A stretch of DNA of 64,000 nucleotides, taken from positions 6,872,029 to 6,936,028 of the forward strand of contig SMSO01000014.1 in assembly GCA_004764695.1 (NCBI GenBank). Reading direction: 5' to 3'. The stretch is from Schizochytrium sp. TIO01. Taxonomy: Eukaryota > Sar > Bigyra > Thraustochytrida > Thraustochytriidae. The notes under the pieces are model-generated. The model was given only the letters and a program-made list of their open reading frames with translations. It ran no database searches and was not told the DNA's origin. The position numbers were made by a program, and so were the translations under genes. The stretch's first letter is position 1; each line of letters starts with the position of its first letter. Positions 63,445 through 64,000 of this stretch are shown here, piece after piece.

Positions 63445-64000
63445 GTTAGGAACTGAACAGCTCGTAATATTTAAGAAGGTCAAAAGTAGATGCCTACTCA
63501 AGAGAGGAGGCGCAGAGAACCGTCCTCACAAGGTCGATGCTTGTATAGCTGGGACCGGAGAGAGCAGAGACAACACCCTGGCAAACTTTTCAGAGAAGGA
63601 ATGTAGTGTTGAGATCTGACACCCGTCCGTGCGTCCAGGATGCTAAATAACTATATCTCTTTTTCGTCAGACAAACCACCAAGAAGCTATTCTCACATTT
63701 TACGTACTCACAGAACATTGTAGTTCTTGCTTTGCAGTCCTCTGCGCAACCCATTTTGTATATATCCGTTGTAGCTGGAGTTGTCTTCCAATTCTGAGCG
63801 GTCCTCATATGTACCAAACTTGGTACTTGTACTACCCTAACCCTAGTTTTAAAGTTTCTTTGAAGGGGTATTATCAATAGCTAGGGTGGGTGATGAGTGG
63901 TGGAGAATTAATACTAAAAGTATCCTTACTGCCATAGTTTAGAGTGACGAGATCATCAACAAGAGCATATGATGAGTGGTGGATAGTTAAAACATATATA
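63445..64000. other. window end, spacer
   Basis: Should contain the promoter and 5' UTR of the 741-aa gene. The 13-base string GATGAGTGGTGGA occurs twice, near 63892 and 63972. No gene supported. Confidence 0.4.

Noticed and set aside
1-64000. CRISPR arrays, insertion sequences, retroelement LTRs or viral genes
   Set aside because: No regularly spaced repeats, no transposase, reverse transcriptase, integrase or capsid frames on either strand; repeats are simple-sequence only.

Overview
The window is nuclear DNA of a unicellular eukaryote. It has long AT-rich spacers rich in simple repeats, genes mostly read as one exon, and a few GT-AG introns of about 130-260 nt. The content (kinesins, a SCAR/WAVE subunit, SGLT-type symporter, mitochondrial S18, TLC protein, ubiquilin, many PH and coiled-coil proteins, no plastid genes) fits a heterotrophic protist. 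My best guess is a stramenopile of the labyrinthulomycete/thraustochytrid kind. That is inference from gene style and family mix, not proof. No bacterial operon signals, transposase, virus gene, tRNA, rRNA or CRISPR array was seen.

0-17 kb: an LRR protein (-), acyl-CoA-binding protein (+), a double-PH protein with a repeated FLQSI tail (-), a two-exon BRK1/HSPC300 subunit (+), a kinesin (+) and a voltage-gated K+ channel with a cyclic-nucleotide-binding-like domain (-). 17-31 kb: a large repeat-bearing spacer, an unrecognised 664-aa protein (+), mitochondrial bS18m (+), a possible GT-A-fold protein (+) and a PP2C phosphatase with five NPF motifs (-). 33-41 kb: a second, divergent kinesin (+), a PH/Ser-rich protein (-), a small gene broken by a frame change (+) and two-exon GMP reductase (-). 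44-54 kb: a two-exon small mitochondrial protein (+), a coiled-coil protein with ten QT motifs resembling dynein-light-chain (LC8) sites (+), a short coiled-coil protein (-), ubiquilin (+) and an EEF1AKMT4/METTL13-like methyltransferase (-). 54-64 kb: a two-exon SLC5 symporter (+), a two-exon TLC-domain protein (+) and an unrecognised 741-aa protein (-).

Neighbouring genes are not an operon. Several products do share a cytoskeleton/membrane-traffic theme: two kinesins, BRK1, the LC8-site scaffold, the NPF-bearing phosphatase and PH proteins. I resolved four introns inside or joining CDSs that single-frame reading splits or truncates (BRK1, GMP reductase, SLC5, TLC) and a fifth in the mitochondrial protein. 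Several open frames run upstream of their first ATG only through TTG or GTG, so starts are given at the first in-frame ATG.
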